In this document: one piece after another, positions 1 to 10,200 of the stretch
How positions within the stretch are numbered: position 1 is the first letter of the stretch
Layout of the letters: the number at the start of each line of letters is the position of its first letter
NCBI GenBank assembly: GCA_003550305.1
Contig: QKYT01000108.1
Span: 229,966-257,422 of the forward strand
DNA: 27,457 nt
Source: Glomus cerebriforme
Taxonomy: Eukaryota > Glomeromycota > Glomeromycetes > Glomerales > Glomeraceae
Direction: 5' to 3'
Notes under the pieces: generated by a model
The model's database searches: none
The model's input: the letters and a program-made list of their open reading frames with translations, nothing else
Told to the model about the DNA's origin: nothing
Made by a program: the position numbers and the translations under genes

Positions 1-313
1 AAGAACTGAAAAATCTAAAAAGAAAAAAATAAAGTTAGTAAGGAACGATTTGTATATAACGATAAGAAACAAAAATAAAAAAGAAAATATACCTTTATTT
101 ATGTGACCTGTGAGNGAAGGCCGAAGGGTGAAGTAAGTGTAGCCAATCAAAAAATTTTTGACAATCCCTAAAAAAATTTAACAAAAAATTTCAAAAAGCT
201 GATCTGANNGATGAACAGATCATCTGGCCAGATGATCCGTCATCTGTCATCTAACCAGATCGGATGACAGATGAAATCTGGTCAGATGACAGATGANAGA
301 TGATCCTCAGATC
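1..313. repeat. Palindrome-rich dispersed repeat (copy 1 of family B)
   Basis: This stretch is non-coding. Positions 1 to about 155 align by eye with 21536-21710, sharing the blocks ATCTAAAAA, AGTTAGTAAG and CCAATCAAAAA in the same order and orientation. Positions 201-313 are a dense cluster of direct and inverted copies of the words CATCTG, CAGATG and GATGATC. It includes a perfect 20-bp palindrome at 218-237 (GATCATCTGGCCAGATGATC). A shorter set of the same words closes the second copy at 21747-21780. Such clusters are typical of transposon ends. Four bases are undetermined (115, 208-209, 297), probably because foldback sequence is hard to assemble. Confidence 0.6.
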
Positions 314-394
314 GTAACTCTATTTTATCATATATAATTTCTAAGTAATGGCAAAAATATTCATATTTGGAACTACATATATAATATATATGAA

Positions 395-560
395 TTGCAA
401 ATTATACTAAAAATATCTGTTAAAAATACATATTCTGATAACTTAACTTTAATTAAAAATTCCTTATTTTATATGCAAATCCTAACCTACTCTCATAAAA
501 TTTCTCTATGATGATGATGTAATAGTATATCCTATTCTATATATATATTTTGGGATCCTA
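395..560. repeat. Dispersed repeat (copy 1 of family A), upstream of the Tnp2-like relic
   Basis: By eye this matches about 20985-21190 on the same strand. Shared blocks in order are ACTAAAAATAT, AAAATACATATT, CTTAACTTTAAT, ATATGCAAAT and a TATATATATATTTTGG box followed by ATCCT. Here the repeat runs straight into the decayed transposase at about 598. It may therefore be the 5' end or promoter region of that transposon family, with the AT box as a TATA-like element. That role is inferred from position only. Confidence 0.5.
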
Positions 561-597
561 ATTAACTGATAATAAAATTTTATCACAAAGTTTTAAT

Positions 598-3437
598 ACA
601 AATACATATCAAGAAGGTCAAGAAGTTTATGAAAATATTGATACTGATGAATCATTTCATTCAACTTCAATTGGAGTTTTGATGTAGGATATTAAACAAT
701 CTGTCAATACAAAAGAAAATTAGGATATAATGAATGACGATTCATATATTAATATTGATTTAACTTTTAACCTAGAGAATGCACTTCAAAATATACCAAA
801 TACTCAATTGAACTATTTGAATCTAAGCAAAGCACTGATATTTTGGCAAATAATGAACCAAATGAAATTTTTGAAGATTATTTTGAAACCATCTGAATCT
901 AAACAAAGGCAAAGTACTGATAATTTTTATGATAATAATTAAACTAAATGAAATTTTTGAGAATTATTCATGTCCTCTCTTGGAATCATTTTATGATGCA
1001 AATATTATATATATAATCTATAATGATCAATTTTTATGAAGATAATAAACTTTTAAAAAAGATTCAATATATCAGAAATGGCAACTGAATCTTTAATAAA
1101 ATTCATGAAATTAGTTCTAAATGAAATCAGGAGTAATAATTTTAGTACATTTTCAGATTCACTTTATATGACAAAAAATAAGCTTAGTTTAAGAGACCAA
1201 TTTCAGGCCTTTATATTTTATTCAAAATGCTACAAGTTTTATAAAAAGGATAAAATAGAAAACTTTTATCAAAGTGTAACTCCTACAATTATGAAATGTT
1301 ATCATGTTGAGTTTTTCAATTCATCAACCTGTCAGTTGAATTTATGTCAAGAATCTTTATCTCAACTAATAAAATCATTTCATAATTTAGTCTGAATTGA
1401 TATATCCATTTGTCAGAATTAATAATCAATTGGTAACAATACTTCATCAATTTGATTTTGAAAGTTTTCTCAGATATTTGACAACTCAGTCAAAGTTTAA
1501 TAATATTTTGACTAATATTTATAATAAAGAAGTTTGAAAAACTTTCAAAGATGATGATTTGACTATTTTTTCTAACCTAAAGTAGCAGATTCATATATCA
1601 AACTTATATTAAACCTTAATTAGTTTCAGCTATATAATAGTATGATACATAATATAGGAGTGATATATGCGGCTATTTGCAATTTGATCATTATTTGGTG
1701 CTAATTGTTAATGAGTTAAAATCACTTTAGAATGAAGTGATTCTAAATACAAATAAATGTTCAGAAGAAAAAAAAATTTATGCAGTATTAATATTTGTAT
1801 CATGTGACATTTCTGCTACCAGAAAAATATGCAGTCATATTTTGGCATTAGTTTCATGTCATAAATACTAAAAGAAAGCCAATTATGAAAATCATTATCA
1901 TAATTTTGCTGACATAAATAATAAGGACAAATGGTTTATTACTTAAGATTTCACTTAACATCATCAGGATGCTTTGGAATAGAGATACTATAATTCTAAA
2001 GCTTCAAAAAAACAATTTGTAAAGCAAACTGGTATTAGATAGTCTGAATTGCTACAATTATCATATTTTGATTTGATTTGTTTTACAATAATAGATTTAA
2101 TGTACTGCCTGTTTCTAAGCATTATAAGGTGAATTGTAAAGCAAATCTGGATAGATCAAGAAATATTAACAAAGAATATTCTAAATGAAATATAGAAAAA
2201 GATGGATCAATTTTCTATACCAACAGATATTGCTTAGATTCTAGAAAAAATATATTGTGGTGAAGGCTTTTTAAATTTTACTGCCGATTAGTAGAAAATC
2301 TTTTTTTACAATTTATTTAACTGTTTTACTTTAGAATTATTTAGAAAATGAGAATCAAAAAATTCTTATATATTTTGTAAGAGTTTGTTAGCTTTTTATT
2401 AATAGAATTATTGAGGTTAATGTAATGATTAAAGTCCATCAGAAATTAATTAAAATAGTAAAACTAATAGAAAACAATTATGGTCAAGATTAAATCATGC
2501 TAAATTTACATTTGACACTTCATTTATGTGAATGCTCATTTGATTATAGACCTTTATATGAATGGCATGCTAGATAAGTTGAATTTATGTATATTTTTAT
2601 TAATTTTTGATCAATTTCACTTACTAATTCTCATATTTTTTAGGCTTTTTGCCTAATAGTTACCAACATATCAAACCAAAACTTATGCGAAGAATGATGT
2701 TTAATGTACAGATTATAGCTAAAAGTTTTGAAATAAACCCAAAGAGTATCGAATTACTTGAGAATCAACTGAATATTAGATCTTTATTAGTAACAGATGA
2801 GTTTTTCTCTGATGAGATATATTGATTTTTACTCCATTCTATAGATATTTGGGAACTCAGTAATTACTGAAAAAGAACCATTTTCAGGTAAAATGTTATG
2901 ACCTTCATTTGAAGATATATTATTGTTAAACAAAATACTTGACCGAATAGTTGATTATTATATGATAATCTATAAAATGTATAATTTTCAAAAACTATTT
3001 GGAAAAGGAACTGATGATTCAATAATTATTCATATCAAGATGAACCAATTTGAAAGGTTAAATTGGTTTTGAAATATTCAACTTAATAATATCATCATGA
3101 CACATTACAAGCTCTTATGTTTCAAATTTATAATAAATACTGATGAATTTTTAAATATACAATTGATTTACCTGATGAGACTTTTGAGCACAACTTAGTA
3201 TATATTTGATGGTATAAGCCAATAAATTTTTAATTTTATTTTAGCATTGATGATGATTAATAAACTTGTAATGTTGAACTTTGGAATAAAGATTTTTATT
3301 CCAAATGTCAGAATTGCATAATATTAGTACATCACATTTTAGAGAAATTCATTCCTGTAAAGTATAAACTATCGACTTATCAGAATATGATTAAATATTT
3401 AGCAATTAATCCAATTAATAGAAAGTATTATATTTGA
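598..3437 (+). pseudogene. Degenerate Tnp2-like (CACTA/Plavaka-type) transposase relic
   Basis: Translation in shifting + frames gives recognisable pieces of the large Tnp2-type transposases common in fungal genomes. The longest open piece is 1078-1395 (about 105 codons), containing IKFMKLVLNEI, PTIMKCYHVEF and LNLCQESLSQ. Further along come MYCLFLSIIR (about 2101-2130, matching the family block D-x-MHCLFLG), EILTKNILNEI (about 2161), EKIYCGEGFLNFTAD (about 2240), LHLTLHLCEC-FDYRPLY (about 2507-2560), LPNSYQHIKPKLMRRMM (about 2655) and a C-terminal stretch ending KYLAINPINRKYYI followed by a stop at 3437. Dozens of stops and frameshifts lie between, so it cannot encode a working transposase. 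The family name rests on motif recognition; the exact subgroup is less certain. The left boundary is approximate. Confidence 0.8.
816..960 (+). repeat. Partial tandem duplication inside the transposase relic
   Basis: The segment beginning TGAATCTAAGCAAAG at about 818 is repeated, diverged, from about 894 (TGAATCTAAACAAAG). Each copy runs on to AAATGAAATTTTTGA. The unit is about 75 bp. In translation both halves read E-S-K-Q...STD...NEIFE, so the duplication arose in coding sequence before or during decay. Confidence 0.55.
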
Positions 3438-4038
3438 TAATAAAATATGTATAATTTGTACAAAAAAAATAAATATACATTTATTGTAACTTTTTACATT
3501 TATTGTGTTATTTTTTATTATTAAAAATTTACTTAATTATTAAAATTTGTATATTTAATCTATTAAATTAATGAATTGTTACAAACTCTATAAAAGTATA
3601 CAATTTAGCTATTAATTAAATATTAATGATGATTGAAATTCAGCCAAAATTTAGCTAAATCATCACATGCTGAAACTTTTTATTTTGATTAATGTATTCG
3701 ATTATAATATTAGACTATGATATCATCATTAAACTATAATATTATTACCAGATTATTATATTACTATCAGACTATGATATTACTATTAGATTATGATATC
3801 ATTATCATAACTTAATCTAGATTCTTTAATATAATTATATTAAAGAATTTCTGGTAACTCTAACGATAAGTTATAAAGATTTTGTATTTAATAGTAAATT
3901 TTATTAATATATTAGCAATTTTTGGATAATTTTTTAATATATATTTTTTATAAATTAGTTTATTTTTTTAATATATTATGACTATAGAATATAAGTTATG
4001 AAATTTAAAAAAAGTAATATATTATTTATATGAAAAAA
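3438..4038. other. AT-rich non-coding spacer
   Basis: No gene is visible on either strand; stops occur in every frame. Apart from the 19-bp minisatellite at 3713-3807, it is A/T runs between the transposase relic and the MITE that starts at 4039. Confidence 0.7.
3713..3807. repeat. Minisatellite, five copies of a 19-bp unit
   Basis: Five head-to-tail units of exactly 19 bp start at 3713, 3732, 3751, 3770 and 3789. The first reads GACTATGATATCATCATTA and the fourth GACTATGATATTACTATTA. A partial, further diverged unit may precede it (about 3699-3712). Units vary by several substitutions but keep the period without indels. There is no coding signal. Confidence 0.85.
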
Positions 4039-4438
4039 GTAATTTATCATTATGGCAATGCATCGCCACTCTGTTACATGATCTATTACATTATGTGACT
4101 TATACTATATAATAATTTGTCACTCCCCCCTCACATTACACCATAGTTTTTCATTTTTACTATTTATTCTAGGGATTTGAAATTTTTTCAGTATAATAAA
4201 TATTATTTGTCATATATTATTCATCACATGTTTAATTTTGCCTAAATTTTATAATGCTCCTTATTTGGATCTTAAGTAATATTACATAATTCAAAAAGGC
4301 AATTTTGTTTCTCTCGAAAATTAAAATTTTAGGTTATACAAGATTTTCAAAAATGCAATTTTATTGCAGATCATTTAATTCCAGTCAGAATTATGAATCA
4401 CATGACACTGGCGATGCATTGCTATGACGATAAATTAC
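4039..4438. mobile_element. MITE, 400 bp with about 30-bp terminal inverted repeats
   Basis: The left end (from 4039) begins GTAATTTATCATTATGGCAA. The reverse complement of the right end (from 4438 backwards) begins GTAATTTATCGTCATAGCAA. The first 30 bases match at 27 positions, including the block GCAATGCATCGCCA, and similarity continues to CATG-GAT. There is no reading frame inside. The flanks are A-rich (AAAAAA on the left, AAAATC on the right), so a short A-only target duplication cannot be told from chance. A diverged relative lies at about 4920-5290. Confidence 0.8.
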
Positions 4439-4919
4439 AAAATCTTATTTATATAATAAAAAATTTTAATATAAAGATTATAAGGTAAAAACTATAGATC
4501 TTCTTTATAAATAATTATCTAATTGAGAATATTATTAATATATAAAAAATCTATTACTAATAAATAATTGTTTTATTAATTAAAAAAAAATTTATTAATA
4601 CATATCGTAATATTTAAAATTCTGCTAAACCTGATATAAAAAAATATAATTTGCAGATTTAGAAAGTAAAAGTTTATGTTTAAATACTCAGTGTAAATAA
4701 TAGACTATAAATTTTGGTTAATTGATCATCAAAAAGTAAGAAAGTTATTATAATTATTAGCAATAATATATTATTTATTTATTAATAGTAATTTTTTTAA
4801 AAAATTTTATATTAAATATTATTATAGATGAGTATTGCTAAAACTTACTAGCAGTAATTATAATTATCACTTAATTTTAACCAAACATCATAATTTTAGC
4901 TAGAGTTTTTAACTTTATT
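4439..4919. other. AT-rich non-coding spacer with a MITE-like fragment
   Basis: No gene is seen. About 4832-4890 (TATTGCTAAAACTTACTAGC and onward to TAATTATAATTATCAC, then TTTTAACCAAAC) resembles the reverse complement of about 20570-20637. It is probably a fragment of a dispersed non-autonomous element. Confidence 0.5.
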
Positions 4920-5290
4920 ATTAAGGGCAAATGTATATCTCGTAAGGATGCGACATCATTATTTATCGCCTCCAATTTGTCATTCCCATGTTACACCCTC
5001 CAATTTTTATTTTTACTATTTATTCTAGGGATAATTTTTTCGAGGTGTGAAATTCTATTTGTCACATGTTAATCATCACATATATTAATTTTGGCCAAAA
5101 TTTTTTAATTCTGGCCAGAATTTCTATTTTGGGCACTTGGATAACATTACACAAACCAAAAAAAAAGCAATTTTATTTCTCTTCAAAATCGAATTTAAGT
5201 TACATGAGACTCCCAAAAAAGGAAATTTTCTTAATTTAGGCCAGAATTAAATTAGGAAAATTCCTGGCAATGTATAAATGTCTTACCCCC
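4920..5290. mobile_element. Second, diverged copy of the 4039-4438 MITE
   Basis: This copy is collinear with the interior of the first MITE. AATTTGTCA(T/C)TCCC, TTACACC, TTTTTACTATTTATTCTAGG, ATTTGTCA(C/T)AT, ATCATCACAT, TTAATTTTG(G/C)C, ACATTACA(C)AA and GCAATTTT(A/G)TTTCTCT occur in the same order and spacing in both. The ends no longer form a convincing inverted repeat, so it is older or truncated. A CCAGAATT/AATTCTGG word recurs within it, around 5110-5125 and 5240. Confidence 0.7.
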
Positions 5291-5735
5291 ATGCTAGATT
5301 TAGATTTACCCTATTATTAAAATTTTATTATAATTTATAAATATATTTATTTTAATTTTTGCTTTGAAAGATTTAAAATTATTATATAAATTAAAAAACT
5401 TTATATAATAAAGTTTATAATATGTATTATATAGTAAATTTATAAATTTAAGAGTAGTACTTAAAATAGAATTTTGTATATTGTCACGTATTAATTGATA
5501 TATATATTTAAACTCATATAGTTTCATCAGAATTTCTCCAGTTTTGTCATCACTAATATAATTTCAGCAGTTATCAGTTTTGCTAACTTTTTAATAAGTT
5601 TTACCTTTTCAGCATTACATCAACTTATCAAAACTCCCTAGTTTCTTCAGCAACCTTAGATATATATAATAAATAAATGATTTAAACAAAAATTTTTAAA
5701 GAATATATAAATAAAACTAATAATAAATCTAGTGA
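5291..5735. other. AT-rich non-coding spacer
   Basis: No gene is visible. The sequence is A/T-rich with local hairpin potential around 5385-5440 (ACTTTATATAATAAAGT). It leads into the hAT relic and may include that element's untranslated left side, but no inverted terminal repeat was identified. Confidence 0.5.
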
Positions 5736-6358
5736 TATGGATTTAGATTTAGATGAAACTCATATTGAATTACCACATATTAATAAATAACCAATAAGAA
5801 AAAAGCACTTATTTTATCAAAAAAAAAAGAACTGGTATTTTTCAAGAAGAGTGGTTAGAAATTTATAAGTGGTTAATATATGATAGATCAAAAAATTTAA
5901 TGTTTTACTCATTACATCAAAGTCATAATAAACAAATAAGTTTGGAAAAGAAGGTAATACATAGAAAAATTTTTTTTATTTAAAATAATTTGTTAAAATG
6001 ATTATTAACTGAAAATAATTATTTGAATTAGGTTCAAAACTTTTATCAGAATTTTACAAAAAAGAAGTTAGTAATATTTGTAAAAAAGATAAAAATAGAA
6101 TTTTGTTATGATACTTTTCCAAATATTATCAAATTACTAGGAATTATATTTTCTATTCCATTTTCATCAGTTGAATGTGAAAGAGGATTTTCAAAGCAAA
6201 ATTTGATAAAAACTGATTTGCGAAATTCTTTAAATAATGAAATATTGCATTTTTGGATGATGATAGGTTTGGAAGAAAAAGGTTTATCTGAATTTGATTT
6301 TACTAGAGCATACAAATTTGGAATAGAACATGTAAAAGAAGAATTTGATTTTTTTTAA
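5736..6358 (+). pseudogene. Internally deleted hAT-type transposase relic
   Basis: Two recognisable parts remain. At 5828-5953 a + frame reads GIFQEEWLEIYKWLIYD, then NLMFYSLHQSHNK. This resembles the N-terminal TTF-type zinc finger of ZNF862-like hAT proteins, but the expected C-x2-C after LMF is now Y-x2-H. At about 6108-6358 the frame reads ...IPFSSVECERGFSKQNLIKT, then LRNSLNNEILHFWM, ending in a TAA at 6356-6358. This is the hAT C-terminal dimerisation domain. Only about 150 bp of frameshifted sequence separates them, so the DDE catalytic core, normally several hundred residues, is missing. It cannot be an active transposase. A small domesticated protein is possible but unlikely, given the frameshifts and the stop at about 5788. 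Confidence 0.78.
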
Positions 6359-6392
6359 TAAAGGAAATAATAAATTTACTAAAAATTTATTT

Positions 6393-6484
6393 AACCGGTA
6401 AATTTTATAATATTCTGGTACATTCCGGACCCTTGGCCGGTAAATATTTTTATACCGGATACTTAGCCGGTAAAATTCGAGTTC
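6393..6484. repeat. Short tandem repeat with CCGGTAAA words
   Basis: Two adjacent 30-bp units at 6425-6454 and 6455-6484 both run CCGGA-x-x-CTT-x-GCCGGTAAA. A third CCGGTAAA lies at 6395. Their GC content stands out in this AT-rich stretch just upstream of the THP3-like gene. They could be a transposon end or a promoter-proximal site array; the sequence does not decide. Confidence 0.6.
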
Positions 6485-6710
6485 TATTTTAAACGAGTTT
6501 AAATTTCGGTTTAAGTTTTGGTTAAATCGTACAAGTGTAACAATATAAATTACAAACTTTCTGCATTTCAATCTCATTAAAAAGCATAAGTTTGAATATT
6601 GTAGTAATTTTTCGGGAAATTTATTTTTTAACAAAAAATAGAAGTTTTATTTAATATAAATATTTTTTTTGGATTATTAGCTTATCTTTACCAGCTTGTA
6701 AAATATCAAA

Positions 6711-9668
6711 ATGGGAGAAAATCCACAGTATACTCAGTCTTGGTAAATATTTATACTTTTACCTTTTTTTTAAAGAAATATTTACTGTCTAACTTACCAT
6801 TTGTTCCTTAGGTCTTATCCCTATGATCAAAGTCAGCAACAATATTTGGTACCTCCAGGAACACAAACAACAGACTATTCTAATTACTATTCTGCAGCTG
6901 CAACTGTTTCTCAACCCTTTACTCAATATCAACCTCAATATCAGTATTCTGGCACTCCTGTTAACGCTTATGCAAACACGGTTAACGCTTCTACTGTGTT
7001 TGGTCCTCCAGGAGTGACACCTCAACCTTCCCCTTCAGCTTTTCAGCCTAATCCACCAGGTGTTAATGCAAACACTTTGTGGTATTCTTCGACGACAATG
7101 TCTGCTCCTGTAACTTATCAAACTAACATTTATTCTACAGCTTCATATGATCCTAATCAATACTATCAAACGCAGACATATTTAAATTATCAGGTTCCAA
7201 ACTCAATTACCTACCCTACTTTCTCACCAGGTTCTGTACCTCCCGCTGCGACTAGTTCGGTAACATCCTTCAGTTCCCAAGCACTGTATGTATATTTAAT
7301 TATTATTGATTTTTTTTTTTTAGATTAATCTAACATCATCATTAAATAGTGCTGCTGTTCCTACTGCTGAAATTATTACAACCACAAGCAATACTATCAT
7401 TAATAGTACTAGTCAGAGCGAAAATTCGATCACAAACAATGTTCAGCAAACAGCTTCTGAAAACTTGAACGTACATAATAACAATATTACGGGAACTGAA
7501 GATCCAAAATCAAGTAAATAATCGTTATATTTATTTGATATTATAAAATCAAACCTTATTATTTATTGTTATGTAATAATTATAGAACCATTGTATCGTC
7601 CGATAAAAATGATACGAGGAAATACGAATAAACCTTCCCCTAAGATTAACCCGTTAAGTCCGAAATCAGATTCTTCAACTCAGAACCCATCAGAGTATGT
7701 TGTTTTGTGATGTTATATATTATGAAAACATATTTAATTAAAATTTCCCATATATTATAGGAAACAGTCCGAAAATAGGGAATGGCCTGAAAGTTTAAAG
7801 TAAGTGATTTTTATGTTTATTTTACGGAAATATGTTTTGTTTCTAAAACTTAACTTTTTTTTTTAAAAAAAATAAGGGATTATGTCCAACGAAGTTTCAA
7901 CGCAGCTCCTCATAATATTGATGCAATTGAGAATGAATTAAAAAAAATAATTGCGACTAAACTGGCGGAAGGCGCATTATATCAAACTGATTGGACTAAA
8001 GTGGAGTTACCGAAAAGTTGCAGGTATGTGATTTGTTTTGGTAAACAAAGATTTACATATTAATAATTTTTCCGTGCTTTAATATTGATAGCGCAATTAA
8101 TGAGAAGGATATTAAGCGAAAAATGTAAATATATGTAATTTATATTTGAATTTATTTTTTGAATATTTATTTATATTTCATAAATGTATAATATATTCAA
8201 TTTAACTTTCTAGCTTTAAATCATATAGTCGTTCTCCGGATAGAAGCTTAATTGAAAATGACCGTGAATTCCAGAAGAGAGAAAAACGTGCTAAGCGTTT
8301 CCAAACCGATAAAAATGCTAAATCATGGGGATCTCCTTCCGCAGTATGTTTTTAGATAATTTAAATATTTTAATCTAGTACATTTGAAAAAAAAGCTTAC
8401 TATCCTTTAAATCATAGGAAAATGATCCTATGATTAACGATTTGGATTACACCATTGTTGGCACCTGTCAGAAGCTTGAAAAATCGTATTTAAGATTGAC
8501 TTCCGTGTGTATAAATAATTACCTTAGACAATTTATCGTATTTTTAATTATTTCCCTGTATTTCAGTCTATTCTACTAACTTCAATAATTTGATGATTGT
8601 TATCAGGCCCCTGATCCATCAACTGTTAGACCTAAACGTATATTGAAGAAAACGCTCGAATTTTTAAAAGAAAAATGGGTCAAAGATCAAAATTATACTT
8701 ATATATGTGATCAGTTCAAATCTTTACGACAGGATTTAACGGTTGGTTAACTTTGTCAATTTTTATTGTTTAATTTATATCATCTTTAATGAATGCTTAT
8801 AATGCATCCAAGGTTCAACGTATACAAGATGAGTTTACCGTAAGAGTTTATGAGACGCATGCTCGAATAGCGCTTGAGAAGGTTAACAATTTATATAACT
8901 TCATTGACATTAAAAAACAAAAGGACATATGTATTTATTTATTATCCGTTTTCATGATATAGGGCGATTTGGGTGAGTACAATCAATGTCAAACACAACT
9001 AAAGGAACTTTACAGGTTAAATATTCCAGGTCACGTCATGGAATTTATGGCTTATCGACTTCTATACTTTCTATATACGAGAAATCGTTCCGGTAAAGAA
9101 CACATATATTGTATATCCATTATTTAATGCATATTCTCAAGTATTCATATAATTTTTTTATTCAGATATAAATTCATTAATCGCAGAATTAACAGATGAA
9201 ATGAAGAGAGATAATTCAATAAAGCATGCATTAGAGGTTAGATCTACTCTGGCTACTGCAAATTACCATAAGTTCTTTGAGTTGTTCCTTAAAGCACCCA
9301 ATATGGGAGCTTATCTCATGGATCATTTCATTGAAAGAGAAAGAATAGCCGCTCTAGTAGTATTGTGCAAAGCGTAAGTGCTTGGAATAATAATCCATAA
9401 TTCATGGTGACTATATAATTTATCGTATTAAATTCGCTATAACGTAATATGTATTTTTTAATTTAGTTTCCGGCCTAATCTTGACCTTGAGTTTGTACGT
9501 TCCGAATTAGCTTTTAATGATCTTGAAGAATGTAAAGAATTTCTTAATACACATAATGCTGCTCCTTTCATAAATCCAGATAACACTTTAAAAACTAAGG
9601 ACGCTTATAGATATATTGAAGCAAGTGGCAAAAAGTTTGAGAAAGTTGATATTAAAGGACAAATTTGA
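6711..9668 (+). CDS. THP3: SAC3/GANP-domain protein, Thp3/LENG8 family
   Basis: Fourteen exons: 6711-6742, 6812-7285, 7350-7513, 7586-7694, 7761-7799, 7877-8023, 8092-8124, 8214-8343, 8418-8504, 8607-8741, 8813-8881, 8963-9092, 9166-9373, 9467-9668. They total 1959 nt, or 652 residues. The first 250 or so residues are Q/Y/P/S/T-rich and disordered, as in LENG8. Then come KDYVQRSF (about 273-280), a basic linker ending [12 protein letters not shown], and [17 protein letters not shown] (about 398), which opens the SAC3/GANP domain. Inside it [35 protein letters not shown] and [15 protein letters not shown] are diagnostic blocks. Thp3, with Csn12, is linked to transcription elongation and pre-mRNA splicing in yeast; it is expected to be nuclear. 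Exon 2 ends at a GTATGT donor (7286) paired with the AG at 7348-7349; using the nearer AG at 7323 with that donor gives a stop. Conserved through the C-terminus, so confidence is high. Confidence 0.94.
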
Positions 9669-10200
9669 TGGAACGACACTTTTTTTTTTGTTGTCAATAT
9701 TTAGGCGAATGCAACAATTGGAAAAGCTAACATACATCCGTGAGATTTCAGCCTTAATCTATTGGACTAGTCTATTTATATCTGCTATTTGCTTTTGATA
9801 ATCGTTTTAATTAATAGATTTTTTTGTCTTATATACATACACACGACTTTAACATACATTATTTATGGCAAGGAATTGCCAAATTATTATTCGAAGAAAA
9901 AGATTAATAATCATTGATTGATTAGTTTGGAAGAATAATCAAAAAAACAATGGATATTGTTGGATATTGGTTTTATTTTTGGTTAGTATTGTTTAGAAGT
10001 GAATTTTTAAATGCGAGGAATTATCAATGTAATAAAATAAAATAAAGGTGTAATTTGAAATTAAAAAGATGCAATATTTTTTGACTGTAATTTTGTTAAA
10101 TTAATTGATATTGGCCACTGTTTATAAGTTGATCTTCCATGCAACACAGAAAACTGGTTAATAAATTTATACTTTTCTACTTCTACATAGCAGTCTTTGA
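9669..10200. other. Intergenic region between two + strand genes
   Basis: This holds the 3' flank of the SAC3/GANP gene and the promoter side of the TPR gene. No open gene is seen. One perfect hairpin, TGGCAA-GGAA-TTGCCA at 9866-9881, lies in the probable 3' untranslated or flanking part. Confidence 0.6.

Noticed and set aside
3713..3807. Possible CRISPR-like array
   Set aside because: Head-to-tail 19-bp units without spacers in a eukaryotic genome; it is a minisatellite.
5306..5527. Minus-strand open frame of about 73 codons
   Set aside because: Composed of A/T-codon residues (I, K, N, Y, F, L) with no motif; typical of chance frames in AT-rich DNA.
6106..6634. Two minus-strand frames opposite the hAT relic and spacer
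   Set aside because: They are the reverse shadow of the hAT dimerisation domain and of the CCGG repeat; the plus strand holds the recognisable protein.
6789..7025. Minus-strand and second plus-frame readings over the SAC3/GANP exon 2
   Set aside because: Shadows of the Q/Y/P/S-rich coding sequence; no family resemblance.
9616..9798. Plus-strand frame overlapping the end of the SAC3/GANP gene
   Set aside because: Out of frame with the last exon, whose stop at 9668 is supported by the full model; the rest is 3' flank.
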